The notes: generated by a model from the sequence alone, not told the origin. A stretch of DNA of 51,297 nt from Nevskiaceae bacterium (GCA_021731445.1 JAKFXK010000024.1:1-51297); one strand, 5' to 3'; counted from the stretch's first letter, positions 17,041 to 26,209 are shown. Numbers and translations are program-made.

Positions 17041-17519
17041 AGGTCATCCCCGTTGAACCAGATGCTATGGCAGCCGTAACGCTGCCTGGGCTGTCGTTCG
17101 CAGATGCCTATCGTGTCGTCACCCCCATCACCGGCTTCGATGCCCGCCATGCCGCGCAGGCGATATTCGACAGCCCGCCCGCGTGGGCCAACGCGCTGAT
17201 GGCCGTGCGCAATCGCGTGATGGGCCTGTTCGGTGTGAAGAACGCCCCCGAACACTTTGCGCACGCAACCATCGCGCGCGTCGGTATGTTCCCGGTGGTA
17301 TCTGAAACCGCTGAAGTGATCCTGCTCGGCTTCGATGACCTCCATCTGGACTTTCGCATCGCAGTCACACTAGGCGCACTCTCTAGCGGCGGCACGGCGG
17401 TGACCGTGACCACCGCCGTGCTCACCCACAACCTTCTAGGCCGCGTGTATCTCGCAGTGATCCTGCCGTTTCACCGGCTGCTTGCGCGCCACATGCTCAG
17501 TCGCGCCAAGTTCGACTGA
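17037..17519 (+). CDS. DUF2867 family protein
   Basis: 160 residues beginning at the ATG at 17037, which overlaps the preceding stop by 4 bases; the open frame further upstream is a shadow of that gene. Visible DUF2867-like blocks: TPITGFDARHAAQAIFDSPPAWANALMAVRNRVMGLFGV near 30-65, FPVVSETAEVILLGFDDLHLDFRIAV in the middle, and an amphipathic/hydrophobic C-terminal helix (VYLAVILPFHRLLARHML). DUF2867 proteins resemble small lipid-binding folds and are sometimes fused to NAD-dependent epimerase-like proteins; no activity is established. Position between a lipid oxygenase-like and an epoxide-hydrolase-like gene hints at handling a hydrophobic intermediate, which is inference. Confidence 0.8.
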   Translation: MKVIPVEPDAMAAVTLPGLSFADAYRVVTPITGFDARHAAQAIFDSPPAWANALMAVRNRVMGLFGVKNAPEHFAHATIARVGMFPVVSETAEVILLGFDDLHLDFRIAVTLGALSSGGTAVTVTTAVLTHNLLGRVYLAVILPFHRLLARHMLSRAKFD

Positions 17520-18394
17520 TGCAGCAGAAATCGCTGCACGCCAACAACCTCGACTTTGCTTATTTGCAAGCCGGGCCGAGCGACGGCCCGCTCGCCCTGT
17601 TCCTGCATGGCTACCCGGATAGCGCGACCACTTGGCAGCACCAGCTACCCGCCTTTGCCGCCGCCGGCTATCACGCCGTGGCCCCGTGGCTGCGCGGCTA
17701 TCCGCCCAGCGAGATTCCGCCGCCCGGCGCCTATTACGACCGCGCCACGCTCGCCACCGATGTCGCCGAGATCATCAAGGTTTTGAGCCCAGACAAACTC
17801 TGCGTGCTGATCGGCCAGGACTGGGGTGCGGCCATTGGCTACGGAGTGCTGGCGGCCTATCCGCAGTGCGTCTCGCGCGCGGCATTGCTGGCGGTGCCGC
17901 ATCCGGCGCAGGTGCGCGCCACCCTCAAGAGCTCGCCTAAGCACGCGCTGCGCTCCTTCCACTGGTTTCTGTTCCAGCTGCCTTGGCTGCCGGAGTGGCT
18001 GTGCGCGCGGCGCGATTACGCTTTTCTCGAAACGCTGTGGCGGCTCTGGTCGCCAGACTTCGACGACACACTGCACGTCACTGAGATCCGCCGCAGCATG
18101 GCTGCACCCGGCGCACTGCAGGCCAGCCTCGCCTACTACCGCGCGATGTTCGGCAAACGCAACGCCGACCCGGCATTGGCCGCCGTGCGGGCGCGGCTTG
18201 ATGCGCCCATTGCCGTACCCACGCGCGTGCTCATCGGTGGGCAGGACATGCGCCGCGAGATGCTGGAACCGGCGCGCCGCTACTTCACCGGCGAGTACGA
18301 GTGGACGACCGTGCCCGGCACCGGGCACTTCCTGCACCGTGAGGCGCCGGAGACGGTCAATGCGTTGTTGCTGGATTGGGTGAATCGGTTTTGA
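17519..18394 (+). CDS. Alpha/beta hydrolase, epoxide-hydrolase/haloalkane-dehalogenase type
   Basis: 291 residues. The nucleophile motif is GQDWGA with Asp101, which separates it from Ser-type esterases and points to epoxide hydrolase or dehalogenase chemistry. The oxyanion motif HGYPDS is at 30-35, and the catalytic His is in GTGHFLH (His270). The cap region lies around 130-215 with Tyr/Trp residues, including AYYRAMFGK. The ATG shares one base with the DUF2867 stop (TGATG), so translation is coupled. Cytoplasmic, no signal peptide. With the upstream di-iron enzyme it could open an epoxide formed on a lipid; this is inference from the operon. Confidence 0.87.
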   Translation: MQQKSLHANNLDFAYLQAGPSDGPLALFLHGYPDSATTWQHQLPAFAAAGYHAVAPWLRGYPPSEIPPPGAYYDRATLATDVAEIIKVLSPDKLCVLIGQDWGAAIGYGVLAAYPQCVSRAALLAVPHPAQVRATLKSSPKHALRSFHWFLFQLPWLPEWLCARRDYAFLETLWRLWSPDFDDTLHVTEIRRSMAAPGALQASLAYYRAMFGKRNADPALAAVRARLDAPIAVPTRVLIGGQDMRREMLEPARRYFTGEYEWTTVPGTGHFLHREAPETVNALLLDWVNRF

Positions 18395-18505
18395 TGTGGG
18401 CTGCTTTCAGCCCAAAGAGCGGACGGCCGATGCTCCACGTCGGCTTCTACCGCTATGGGATTTCCAGCTCGGTAGTTCCGCACATCCAGAAGAATCTATC
18501 GTGAA

Positions 18506-19975
18506 GTGGCTTCCATTCCGAAACGGCGGACAATCTATCTAGATACGATCGGCACCGTGGACAACCAAGCCTCAGACACCCGCTACTACAACGATTACAA
18601 GCCAATCCGGAATGCCCTGCGCAAATACGATCCGGTGAGTGTGATGTATGCCGTGCTGCAATATTTATACGGGCCCGTTCACGGAAAACTCGACCGCTTG
18701 GGGCGCCATCCGTGGATTGGAATGCTTCTGATCAAATGGGCGTTCATCGATGAGCAGGCGGGGCTTAAAGGTCGTCCCGCCATTACCCCACAGAAGTTCG
18801 GAGCTCTTTACAGAGCTGCGATCGATCTCGGCGGGTCTACCAATGGTCCGAACAGCTACCCAAACATTTCAATGTTTGTAAGGTCCGTCGCCTACCAACA
18901 ATTTCTGTATCAGCGAGATGAGAATATCGTTGGCATTGCGCGGCAGGAGCTTCTGTTCGCAAGCGCGGATAGCACTCTGTCCAAAAGCCGATTTTTGGCG
19001 GCGACGGGAGTTTCGATTCCGAATTTTCTCCGTCTGTTGCTCTGCACGATGTTGCAGATCATGCAGACGCGGGCGCCTGAGATGGATCAATCCTGGTTTC
19101 AGTTTCTTTATCAGGACTATCCTGCCGCCGAGGTTGAAGCGTTTCTGCACTCGATCTCGATCCGTGTCGAGGATTTGCCTGCAACTCTTCGAGCATCCGA
19201 CCGCCTCGGCCGCACCATTCCCGAATACAACGCGCCCACGCCGTTTATCTCTCATCCCCTGGTCCGGATTGGATCGAGGTATTTCTGCGTCTATCCAGAG
19301 ATCCTGCAGAAAGCCTGTGAGCACTTCGTCTACGACAAACTCAAGAAGCTCAACGATTCGAAGATCGATCGGGCGTTTGGAACTGCCTTCGAGAAATATG
19401 TCGGAGACCGGTTGCTGGAAACCGAGCTACCTCTGGCGGCTGAAGCAGACCTTGAGCGCCTCCTGAATGGCAGTGGAAAGCTGATTGATTTTCTGGTCAC
19501 CGACGCAGGCGCGAACGTCTTCGTAGAAGCCAAAGGCGTCGAAATGGCTGTGACTGGCATGGCCACGACCCGACAAGGCGACATCAAGAACGCCACCGAA
19601 AATTCACTCCGAAAGGCGATCAGACAAGCGTACGAGGTCAATGCTCGGCTGGCTGCGAATGGCGAAGCTCACCCAGTGATCCAGTATCGGCCCGACAGCT
19701 ATCTTTTGGTCATCACCTACAAGGAGCTGTACATCCATAACGGCGCCGCATTACGAGAAGCCATAGGAGTGCAGAGTTTCGACGCGTTGGGCGAGGGCAT
19801 TGCACCGCAGAACTTGATTCCACCAGAGAACATGTATTTTCTGACCATCGAAGAGTTGGAGCACTTTGTCGAGTTCGTGAAAGTGCGCAAGCCCGGTTTG
19901 GTGGACGGGATCGAGCGGGCGAAAGCCGATGACGCACAAGTTCGCGTTTCAACTGCACCTAGCGAATTGGGATAA
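18506..19975 (+). CDS. Orphan protein with C-terminal PD-(D/E)XK nuclease signature
   Basis: 489 residues if the GTG at 18506 is used; the frame is open further upstream without an ATG, so the start is uncertain. The N-terminal ~280 residues are helical and unrecognised (RNALRKYDPVSVMYAVLQYLYG, WIGMLLIKWAFIDEQAG). A PD-(D/E)XK arrangement follows: Glu296 (AFGTAFEKYVGDR), Asp328 (KLIDFLV) and Glu341-Ala-Lys343 (VFVEAKG). Such cores cut DNA and occur in restriction and anti-phage proteins. Codon texture and GC look lower than in flanking genes, and the gene is isolated between unrelated housekeeping genes, suggesting transfer. A defence role is inference. A 48-codon ORF overlaps its 3' end. It could also be a repair or uncharacterised nuclease. 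Confidence 0.75.
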   Translation: MASIPKRRTIYLDTIGTVDNQASDTRYYNDYKPIRNALRKYDPVSVMYAVLQYLYGPVHGKLDRLGRHPWIGMLLIKWAFIDEQAGLKGRPAITPQKFGALYRAAIDLGGSTNGPNSYPNISMFVRSVAYQQFLYQRDENIVGIARQELLFASADSTLSKSRFLAATGVSIPNFLRLLLCTMLQIMQTRAPEMDQSWFQFLYQDYPAAEVEAFLHSISIRVEDLPATLRASDRLGRTIPEYNAPTPFISHPLVRIGSRYFCVYPEILQKACEHFVYDKLKKLNDSKIDRAFGTAFEKYVGDRLLETELPLAAEADLERLLNGSGKLIDFLVTDAGANVFVEAKGVEMAVTGMATTRQGDIKNATENSLRKAIRQAYEVNARLAANGEAHPVIQYRPDSYLLVITYKELYIHNGAALREAIGVQSFDALGEGIAPQNLIPPENMYFLTIEELEHFVEFVKVRKPGLVDGIERAKADDAQVRVSTAPSELG

Positions 19976-20075
19976 GCCGATCGGCACGATCTCGACGACG
20001 TTACTGAGAGCGCAGGAGCGGCTTTTCGCAGATGTGGAACAGGCTCTCCGCCGTGGAAGGCCAGACGACCCCTGA
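19929..20075 (+). CDS. Possible small ORF (48 aa) overlapping the nuclease gene
   Basis: ATG at 19929, in another frame than the nuclease gene and overlapping its last 47 bases. The product would begin MTHKFAFQLHLANWDKPIG and contain a helix (TTLLRAQERLFADVEQALRR). Composition is plausible for a real protein, and overlapping starts are common in two-gene modules, but there is no strong ribosome site and no recognised family. It could be spurious or a remnant of a longer gene. Confidence 0.35.
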   Translation: MTHKFAFQLHLANWDKPIGTISTTLLRAQERLFADVEQALRRGRPDDP

Positions 20076-20201
20076 GTTCTAGGGCGTTGGCCACAATGCT
20101 TGGGCAGCCGGTATTTACGAGCGTCAGCTTCTGGCACGTAATTGCCGATCACCACCACCCATTCCACCCCGAAGCTAGCTTTTGCAGGCGCCGCGTGCGG
20201 G

Positions 20202-22532
20202 CTATCGAACCCTGGAGTTGCCCCGCTCGCGACAGCGCCGGAATCTCTGCAGTAGTGGCTGGTATGTCGCTTCTTCCATGGGGCCGGCAGCTACCCACTC
20301 GATCGCCAAGCTGTCCAGGTGCATCTCATCGCCCCTGACACCCTGGCCCAGGCTCTGCACCAGGCGTTGCAACTGGTATTCGCGACGCAAGGCTTGATCC
20401 TCTGGCGGCGTCGGCAGGTCGGTCAGTATTTCGGCCCGGATGCAGAGCCGCTTCAGTGCCAGCTCATTCGCTGCCAGATCTGCGGAGCATTCACGAGCGA
20501 GCCCCTGCTTGAGGGCATCGAGCCCGCCCTTGGGCCATCGCGGGACGGAGGCGATGTAGGTTTCGGCAGCTGCTTTCAAAGCGTCGCACTGCACCGTGTC
20601 CGCACTGCGTGCCACGGCGAGTTTGTAGGCGCGCACCTGGTTGGCGGCTTCGAACAGATCGTGCCAGGCCCGCTCGGCATCACGTGCATGCTGGCGCGCG
20701 ATGGACTCTTCGCAGCGATCCAGACCCCGATCGAATCGGCTGCGTAGCTCACGCGACTCCGCACGCGGAAACTCGCCGAGCGCGTCGAACGCACGCCGCA
20801 GTTCGGCCAGCGCAGCCGCGCGCTCCAGTAACTCGGGCCCTTCGAGAGCGGCGATCTGCTCGAGTTGCTCGCACAAGGCAAGGGCCTGTGTCTTGTTGTT
20901 CTCAAGCCCGGCCGTGTAGCTGGCAAACGCCTGCTGGCGCTTTTGGAACACAGCATCGCAGTGCTGGCGGAACTCCCCCCAGAGGCGTTGATCCACCTCG
21001 CGCGGCACCGGGCCCACGGCCTGCCACTGCTGCTGCAGCTCCTTGATGGCGTCGATGGCCTTGCGATCATCGTCGCTCGCAAGCAAGGCCTGGGCGCGCG
21101 CGATCAACGACTGCTTTTGCTCCAGGTTGCGGGCGTGCTCGGCATCCAGTCGCCCCTGCAGGCTGGCGGTGAGGGCCACGAACGTCTCCTGCTGCGGCTT
21201 GCTGGCGCGGCGGTCGACAGGCGAGTAGCTGCGCCACTCTTCTTTGGTCTCGCGCAGAACCCTGATGACGGCCCGCCAGTCGGCTTGCTCCCAGTGGGTT
21301 CCCGCCTCGAACGCGGTCAACTTGGCGAGCAAGGCATCGCGACGCCGCAGATTCTCCTGGAGGATCAGCGCCTGGGCAGCAAAATATTCGGCGCACGGCA
21401 GATACGCCTTCTCGGCGGCGTCCTTGAAGCGTTGCCCATCGGCTTCGAGAACAGGGTCAAGATTGGCGCCGGCGCCCTTGCCCAGCGTGCGCCACTCCTC
21501 TTGCAGACGCTTGATCCGCTCGGCGAGCGCCAGTGGCTCCAGCGTCGCGTCGACGAGCGACTCCATCTCCTCGATCAGCTCGGCGCGCTTCGGCGTCACG
21601 GAAAAACTCTTCCAGTCCTTCAACTCGTCGAGCTGTTTGTCGAGCTGTTGCAGCTGGCTGGCGAGGTTGGCCGGCAGCGGCGGGGCTCCCGCCAGCTTGT
21701 CATCGATGGCCCGTCGCACTGCGGCCGCGCGGGAGCTGCTGCCATCGCTCAGCGCGCCCCGTGCCTTGCGGATCAGTTCGCCGATCTGGCGAACCGCCTG
21801 CTGCTCGGTCTGCTGCTGTTCGGCCAGCGCTTTGTTCTGCTCCTCAAGCGCCTGTTCCTGCTCGGCTGCAATCGCGGCGGATGCCTGCGCCTGCTGCTCG
21901 CGCAGACGCTGCGCCTCTGCGGCCGCATTGGCGGCAGCCAGCGCATGTGCGGCCTGAGCCGCCGACTGGCGCAAGTGCTCTGCAAGGGTCTCGCGTGCAC
22001 GGTCGATCCACTGCTGCACTCTGCCTTGCAGCTCTGGGTCAGCCTGCGCGGACACCACCTCCCAGCGGCTCTCGAACTGAGTGAGTATCGGGCTGTACGA
22101 GGCGTCGTACGCGCCTTGGCTGTGGCGCTCGAGGGCGGCCGAAGCCGCATGGATCTCGGCTTGCAACTGCTTGCGCTTGCGGGCCTGCTCGAGCAACACA
22201 TCGCGCTTGGCGCTCAGGATCTTGTAGACCCCCTTGTCATTGCCACCGCGAAGATCGCGGATGAGTTGCCGCAGCAGCTCCGGATCTTCGATCACCTGAG
22301 CCGCTGACTGGCGGATCCTGGTCGATGTCCCCGCAACGACCAGCCGGGCCACCGCCTGGATGTCCTGGGCATCGATGGCCGCCTGCAAGGCTTGCTCCTC
22401 CGCAGCAGCGGCCAGCGCGCGATCCGCTGTGCCCGCCTTGGCAAGAGCAGGGTCGGCCTTGGCGGACGGTGCCCGTTGGGGAGCTGCAGAAAGCGCTGGC
22501 GCTTTGCGAAACAATCGCGAGAAGAACGACAT
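20202..22532 (-). CDS. DUF349 repeat, coiled-coil protein
   Basis: 776 residues from the ATG at 22532 (MSFFSRLFRKAP); the longer frame to 22616 is unlikely. After a short basic N terminus and Ala-rich linker comes a HEAT-like helical segment (~45-105), a long Ala/Gln/Glu coiled coil (~170-260), and several DUF349-type units marked by LQEEWRTLGKGAG, TKEEWRSYSPVDRRAS and LQQQWQAVGPVPREVDQRLWGEFR. The W-x-x-x-G/P pattern repeats at regular distance. The role of DUF349 proteins is not established; they are probably cytoplasmic scaffolds. It ends ~125 bases from the orphan-nuclease module and starts ~155 bases from the lolD stop; both neighbours seem unrelated. Confidence 0.85.
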   Translation of the reverse strand: MSFFSRLFRKAPALSAAPQRAPSAKADPALAKAGTADRALAAAAEEQALQAAIDAQDIQAVARLVVAGTSTRIRQSAAQVIEDPELLRQLIRDLRGGNDKGVYKILSAKRDVLLEQARKRKQLQAEIHAASAALERHSQGAYDASYSPILTQFESRWEVVSAQADPELQGRVQQWIDRARETLAEHLRQSAAQAAHALAAANAAAEAQRLREQQAQASAAIAAEQEQALEEQNKALAEQQQTEQQAVRQIGELIRKARGALSDGSSSRAAAVRRAIDDKLAGAPPLPANLASQLQQLDKQLDELKDWKSFSVTPKRAELIEEMESLVDATLEPLALAERIKRLQEEWRTLGKGAGANLDPVLEADGQRFKDAAEKAYLPCAEYFAAQALILQENLRRRDALLAKLTAFEAGTHWEQADWRAVIRVLRETKEEWRSYSPVDRRASKPQQETFVALTASLQGRLDAEHARNLEQKQSLIARAQALLASDDDRKAIDAIKELQQQWQAVGPVPREVDQRLWGEFRQHCDAVFQKRQQAFASYTAGLENNKTQALALCEQLEQIAALEGPELLERAAALAELRRAFDALGEFPRAESRELRSRFDRGLDRCEESIARQHARDAERAWHDLFEAANQVRAYKLAVARSADTVQCDALKAAAETYIASVPRWPKGGLDALKQGLARECSADLAANELALKRLCIRAEILTDLPTPPEDQALRREYQLQRLVQSLGQGVRGDEMHLDSLAIEWVAAGPMEEATYQPLLQRFRRCRERGNSRVR

Positions 22533-22686
22533 TGTTGACCTGCGCAGCGAAGGGTTTGAAGGGCCGCGGATTCTACCTGCGCGGGAGCCAGCGTTATGCA
22601 GGAGCAGGCGCATCAAGCCCCCACGGCCTTGAGCACCGCCTTTGATGCTTCAAATGCGCCGTGCGCCAATGACGCGTTCGCTGCGG

Positions 22687-23370
22687 TCAGAGCTCGGTCA
22701 AGCGGCCATCCACCAGCGTGTAGCGCCGCTCCATGCGCGCAGCCAGCTTCATGTCGTGCGTCACCACCACTAGGCTGGTGCCGAGTTCGCGGTTGAGTTC
22801 CAGCATCAGCTCAAAGACTTTTTCGGCAGTGGCTGCATCGAGGTTGCCGGTGGGTTCGTCGGCAAGCACCGCAGCAGGCCTTGTGACCAGCGCGCGCGCA
22901 ACCGCAGCACGCTGACGCTCGCCACCGGAGAGTTCGCCCGGCTTGTGCTCAAGGCGTTCGCCCAGGCCGACGCGGCTCAACAACTCGGCGGCCTGCGCCT
23001 TGGCCTGCCGGGCGGGCATGCGGCGGATCAACAGCGGCATCGCCACATTTTCCAGCGCGGTGAACTCCGGCAGCAGGTGGTGAAACTGGTAGACAAAGCC
23101 CAGCGACTTGTTGCGCAGCACGCCGCGCGCGGCATCGCTCAGGCCGCTGATCTTTTCGCCCGCCACCCACACCTCGCCCGCAGTAGGCGCGTCGAGGCCA
23201 CCCATCAGGTGCAGCAGGGTGGACTTGCCGCTGCCGGAGGCACCGACGATGGCAATGCGCTCGCCGCGCGCCACCTCGAGGTCCACACCTTTGAGCACCG
23301 TGAGATTGAGGCGGCCGTCGTCGAAGGTCCTGGTGACAGCCTGCGCCTTGAGGATGATGTCGCTCATCAT
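22687..23370 (-). CDS. lolD: Lipoprotein-releasing ABC transporter ATPase
   Basis: Powers release of mature lipoproteins from the inner membrane to LolA; 227 residues. Walker [11 protein letters not shown]-loop [19 protein letters not shown] (the LolD-type motif), signature LSGGERQR, Walker [12 protein letters not shown] and switch His (VVTHDMKLA) are all present. Two adjacent start codons (23370, 23367) follow GAGG. The start overlaps the stop of the permease gene (ATGA), so the two are translationally coupled, with the permease first. No separate second permease is seen. Confidence 0.95.
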   Translation of the reverse strand: MMSDIILKAQAVTRTFDDGRLNLTVLKGVDLEVARGERIAIVGASGSGKSTLLHLMGGLDAPTAGEVWVAGEKISGLSDAARGVLRNKSLGFVYQFHHLLPEFTALENVAMPLLIRRMPARQAKAQAAELLSRVGLGERLEHKPGELSGGERQRAAVARALVTRPAAVLADEPTGNLDAATAEKVFELMLELNRELGTSLVVVTHDMKLAARMERRYTLVDGRLTEL

Positions 23371-24614
23371 TCGTACCTCAGGGCTTCGGCAGGTTGCGTG
23401 CGCGAGGCACGCCAGGCGGGATACAGCGTCGAGAGCAGGCCCAGCGAAAGCGACAGCAGGCCGATGCGCAGCACGTCGTTGATCTTCAGATCGGACGGCA
23501 GGTCGGAGATGTAATAGACATCGGGCGAGAGGAACTGCTGGTTGGTGAGGCTCTCCAGCAGCGGCACCAGCACCGGCACGTTGAGTGCCAGGGCGACGCC
23601 ACCCGCCACACCGAGCGCGGTGCCGACGATGCCGATGATCGAGCCCTGCACCATGAAGATGGCCATGATGCTGCGGGGCGTGGCGCCCAGCGTGCGCAGG
23701 ATGGCGATGTCGGCCTGCTTGTCCTGCACCACCATCACCAGGGTGCTGACAATATTGAAGGCGGCGACCCCGACGATGAGCGAGAGGATGATGAACATCA
23801 CCATCTTCTCGGTGCGTACCGCCCGGAAGAAGTTGGCGTGCTGGCGCGTCCAGTCGTTGACGTAGTAGATGCCCGGCAACTCGCCCGCCAGCGCGCGCGC
23901 GGTCTGCGGCGCCTTGAACAGGTCGTGCAGCTTGAGGCGCACGCCAGTCACCTCGCTGCCCATGCGGTAGAGCGCCTGCGCGTCGGCCATGTGGATGAGT
24001 ACGAGGCCGCGATCAAACTCGTACATGCCGACCTGGAACACGCCGCTCACCGTGAAGCGGCGGAAGCGCGGCAGCACACCGGCTGGCGTGACGCTGGCCT
24101 GCGGGATCATCAGATCGACCTTGTCGCCCACGTCCACACCCAGGGTGGTCGCCAGCTCCTTGCCGAGCACGATGCGGTACTCGCCGGCGACGAGGTCGCT
24201 CAACTGGCCCACTTTCATCTTCTGCGCGATTTCGCTGACCTTGGCTTCTTCCTCCGGCAGCACGCCACGCAGCAGCGTGCCGGTGAGATCGCTGCCGGCC
24301 TTGAGCATGCCCTCGCCCTCGATGTAGGGGGCGAGCGATTCGATGTCGGGATTGGCTGCTGCCATCTTCGCCACGCCCTGCCAGTCCTCCAGCCCACCGC
24401 GCAGCGCCGAGATGGTGGCGTGCGAGGCCATTCCGAGAATGCGCACGCGCAGTTCCTTCTCGAAGCCGTTCATCACCGACAGCACGGTGATGAGCGCGGT
24501 CACGCCGATGGCGATGCCGAGCATGGAGGCAAGCGAGATGAAGGAGATGAAGTGGTTGCGACGCTTGGCGCGCGTGTAGCGCAGGCCTGCGTAGAGTTCG
24601 TAGGGGTTTCGCAT
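23367..24614 (-). CDS. lolC: Lipoprotein-releasing ABC transporter permease (LolC/E/F type)
   Basis: Inner-membrane permease of the lipoprotein-sorting complex; 415 residues. The N terminus [19 protein letters not shown] precedes TM1 ([31 protein letters not shown]), which is typical of LolC/E. A periplasmic domain (~50-265) follows, then three C-terminal TM segments ([22 protein letters not shown], the [17 protein letters not shown] block, [21 protein letters not shown]). TTG at 24623 is in frame, but the ATG at 24614 gives the conserved start. Only one permease gene accompanies lolD here, so it may act as a homodimer (LolF type) or the partner may be elsewhere; the symbol is therefore provisional. 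Confidence 0.9.
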   Translation of the reverse strand: MRNPYELYAGLRYTRAKRRNHFISFISLASMLGIAIGVTALITVLSVMNGFEKELRVRILGMASHATISALRGGLEDWQGVAKMAAANPDIESLAPYIEGEGMLKAGSDLTGTLLRGVLPEEEAKVSEIAQKMKVGQLSDLVAGEYRIVLGKELATTLGVDVGDKVDLMIPQASVTPAGVLPRFRRFTVSGVFQVGMYEFDRGLVLIHMADAQALYRMGSEVTGVRLKLHDLFKAPQTARALAGELPGIYYVNDWTRQHANFFRAVRTEKMVMFIILSLIVGVAAFNIVSTLVMVVQDKQADIAILRTLGATPRSIMAIFMVQGSIIGIVGTALGVAGGVALALNVPVLVPLLESLTNQQFLSPDVYYISDLPSDLKINDVLRIGLLSLSLGLLSTLYPAWRASRTQPAEALRYE

Positions 24615-24643
24615 AAGCCACAATTAGAGCACGAGCCACCACC

Positions 24644-24739
24644 GTCATACCGGCGAAAGCCGGTATCCAGCCCCAGATGCCTTTGCACACGCCGCCGGTA
24701 CTGGATTCCGGCTTACGGGAACCCTTTCGCCGGAATGAC
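24644..24739. repeat. REP-like inverted pair (copy B), overlapping a gene start
   Basis: A 27-base unit GTCATACCGGCG...GGTATCCAG (24644-24670) and, inverted, a 39-base extended unit (24701-24739), whose complement reads GTCATTCCGGCGAAAGGGTT then CCCGTAAGCCGGAATCCAG. The extra ~12 bases resemble those in the second unit of copy C. The downstream half encodes the first residues of the GT39 protein. Confidence 0.9.
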
Positions 24740-26209
24740 GGCCTGGCTTGGCTGCTGTCTATCCTCGTCATCGGCACCCTCTACCGCGCGCTGGCGCTGC
24801 ACTGGTCCGGCCTCAACCTCTACGTCGATGAGGCGCAGTACTGGTATTGGGCGCAGGCGCTCGACTGGGGCTATTACTCAAAGCCGCCGGTGATCGCGGC
24901 CCTCATCGCGGCGACCACAAGTTTGTTCGGCGACAGCGAACTGGCGATCAAATCCGGCGCGCTTCTCGTCTATCCGCTCACCACGCTCGTCCTCTACGCC
25001 CTGGCGCGGCGTTTGTTTGATGCACGCATCGCGTTCTGGACGGGCTTGAGCTTTTTCACGCTGCCGGGCGTGGCTTTCAGCTCGCTCATCATCTCAACCG
25101 ATGTACCGCTGTTCCTGTGCTGGACATGCGCGCTCTACGCCCTGCATCGCGCGGTGACGGAACAGGGCCTGCTGTGGTGGCTGCTGCTGGGCATCGCTTG
25201 CGGCATCGGCCTGCTGACCAAGTACACGATGGGGATTTTTGCGGTCTCGACATTGCTCTGGTTCGCATCCACACCCAGCCTGCGCAAGCAGTTCACCCAG
25301 CCCGGCCCCTACCTGACGGCAGCCGCCGCAGCGCTGATCTTCGCTCCCAACCTCTGGTGGAACCACACTCACGGCTGGCCGACGTTTCAGCACACGGCCG
25401 ACATCAGCAACCTCGAAACCGGGCCGGCTTTGCACTGGGACGAATTGCAGGAGTTTCTGAGCGGCCAGGCGGCGATCATGGGGCCGGTGCTGTTCATCGC
25501 CCTTGTCGTGCTCATCGCCCGCGTCAGGCATTGGTGGCACAACGACACCGGCCGCTTCCTCGCCTTTTTCACCCTGCCTTTCCTGATGCTGATCAGTGCG
25601 CAGGCCCTGCTCGGCCGCGCCAACGCCAACTGGGCGGCAATGACCTATGCGGCAGGCACGCTGTGGGTCGTGAGCTGGCTGGTGCAGGCCAATCGTCGCG
25701 GGGTGCTGATCGCAGGCCTTGTGGTCAATCTCGTGGCGATGGTCGTGGCCTACCACTACCACGCCCTCGCCCACGCCACCGGCCGTGAACTCACCCGCAA
25801 GACCGACCACTACAAGCGCGTGCAGGGCTGGGATGTGCTGGGCGCGAAAGTCGCCGATCTTCTGGCGCGGCACCCGGGCGCGCTGCTGCTAAGCCACGAG
25901 CGCGACACCATCAGCGAGTTGCTCTATTACGCCCGACCCTGGAGCGCCGATGCGGTGTGGTGGAACCCGCAGGGCCTCGTCAACAGCCATTACGCGCTGG
26001 TGACGAAGATGCAGGGCAAGGGCAACCGAGACTTCATCTTCATCAGCCGCGACAGCGCCCTGCCCTCCGGCATGGCCGATAGCTTTCTGAGCCAGCAGCG
26101 ACTGTCTGATCTCAAGGTGCCCGTGGTACCGGGCTGGTCGCTGGACTATCGCGTCTGGCACATGAGCGGCTTTATCGGCTACCCGGCGGCGGCTGTGCCT
26201 GCACGTTGA
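24677..26209 (+). CDS. GT39-family membrane glycosyltransferase (ArnT/PMT-like)
   Basis: 510 residues with about 9-11 membrane segments. The GT-C signature is the acidic motif in the first outer loop, LNLYVDEAQYWYWAQALDWGYYSKPP, followed by an SSLIISTDVPLFLCW block and GLLTKYTMGIF, typical of the dolichyl-phosphate-mannose/ArnT-like group. These proteins move a sugar from a polyprenyl-phosphate carrier to lipid A, protein or glycan outside the inner membrane; the acceptor is unknown. The C-terminal ~120 residues form a soluble domain. The only ATG before TM1 (24677) lies within REP copy B, so residues ~9-22 (LDSGLREPFRRNDG) are repeat-encoded. Divergent from the lolCD operon. Confidence 0.85.
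   Translation: MPLHTPPVLDSGLREPFRRNDGLAWLLSILVIGTLYRALALHWSGLNLYVDEAQYWYWAQALDWGYYSKPPVIAALIAATTSLFGDSELAIKSGALLVYPLTTLVLYALARRLFDARIAFWTGLSFFTLPGVAFSSLIISTDVPLFLCWTCALYALHRAVTEQGLLWWLLLGIACGIGLLTKYTMGIFAVSTLLWFASTPSLRKQFTQPGPYLTAAAAALIFAPNLWWNHTHGWPTFQHTADISNLETGPALHWDELQEFLSGQAAIMGPVLFIALVVLIARVRHWWHNDTGRFLAFFTLPFLMLISAQALLGRANANWAAMTYAAGTLWVVSWLVQANRRGVLIAGLVVNLVAMVVAYHYHALAHATGRELTRKTDHYKRVQGWDVLGAKVADLLARHPGALLLSHERDTISELLYYARPWSADAVWWNPQGLVNSHYALVTKMQGKGNRDFIFISRDSALPSGMADSFLSQQRLSDLKVPVVPGWSLDYRVWHMSGFIGYPAAAVPAR

Noticed and set aside
20176-20230. tRNA-like TCGAACCC sequence at the end of the DUF349 gene
   Set aside because: No cloverleaf can be built around it and it lies inside the coding frame; not a tRNA or attachment site.
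23394-24893. 499-codon plus-strand frame covering lolC and running into the glycosyltransferase
   Set aside because: Composition (His/Asp/Glu rich) is the reverse of the permease coding strand; spans two real genes.
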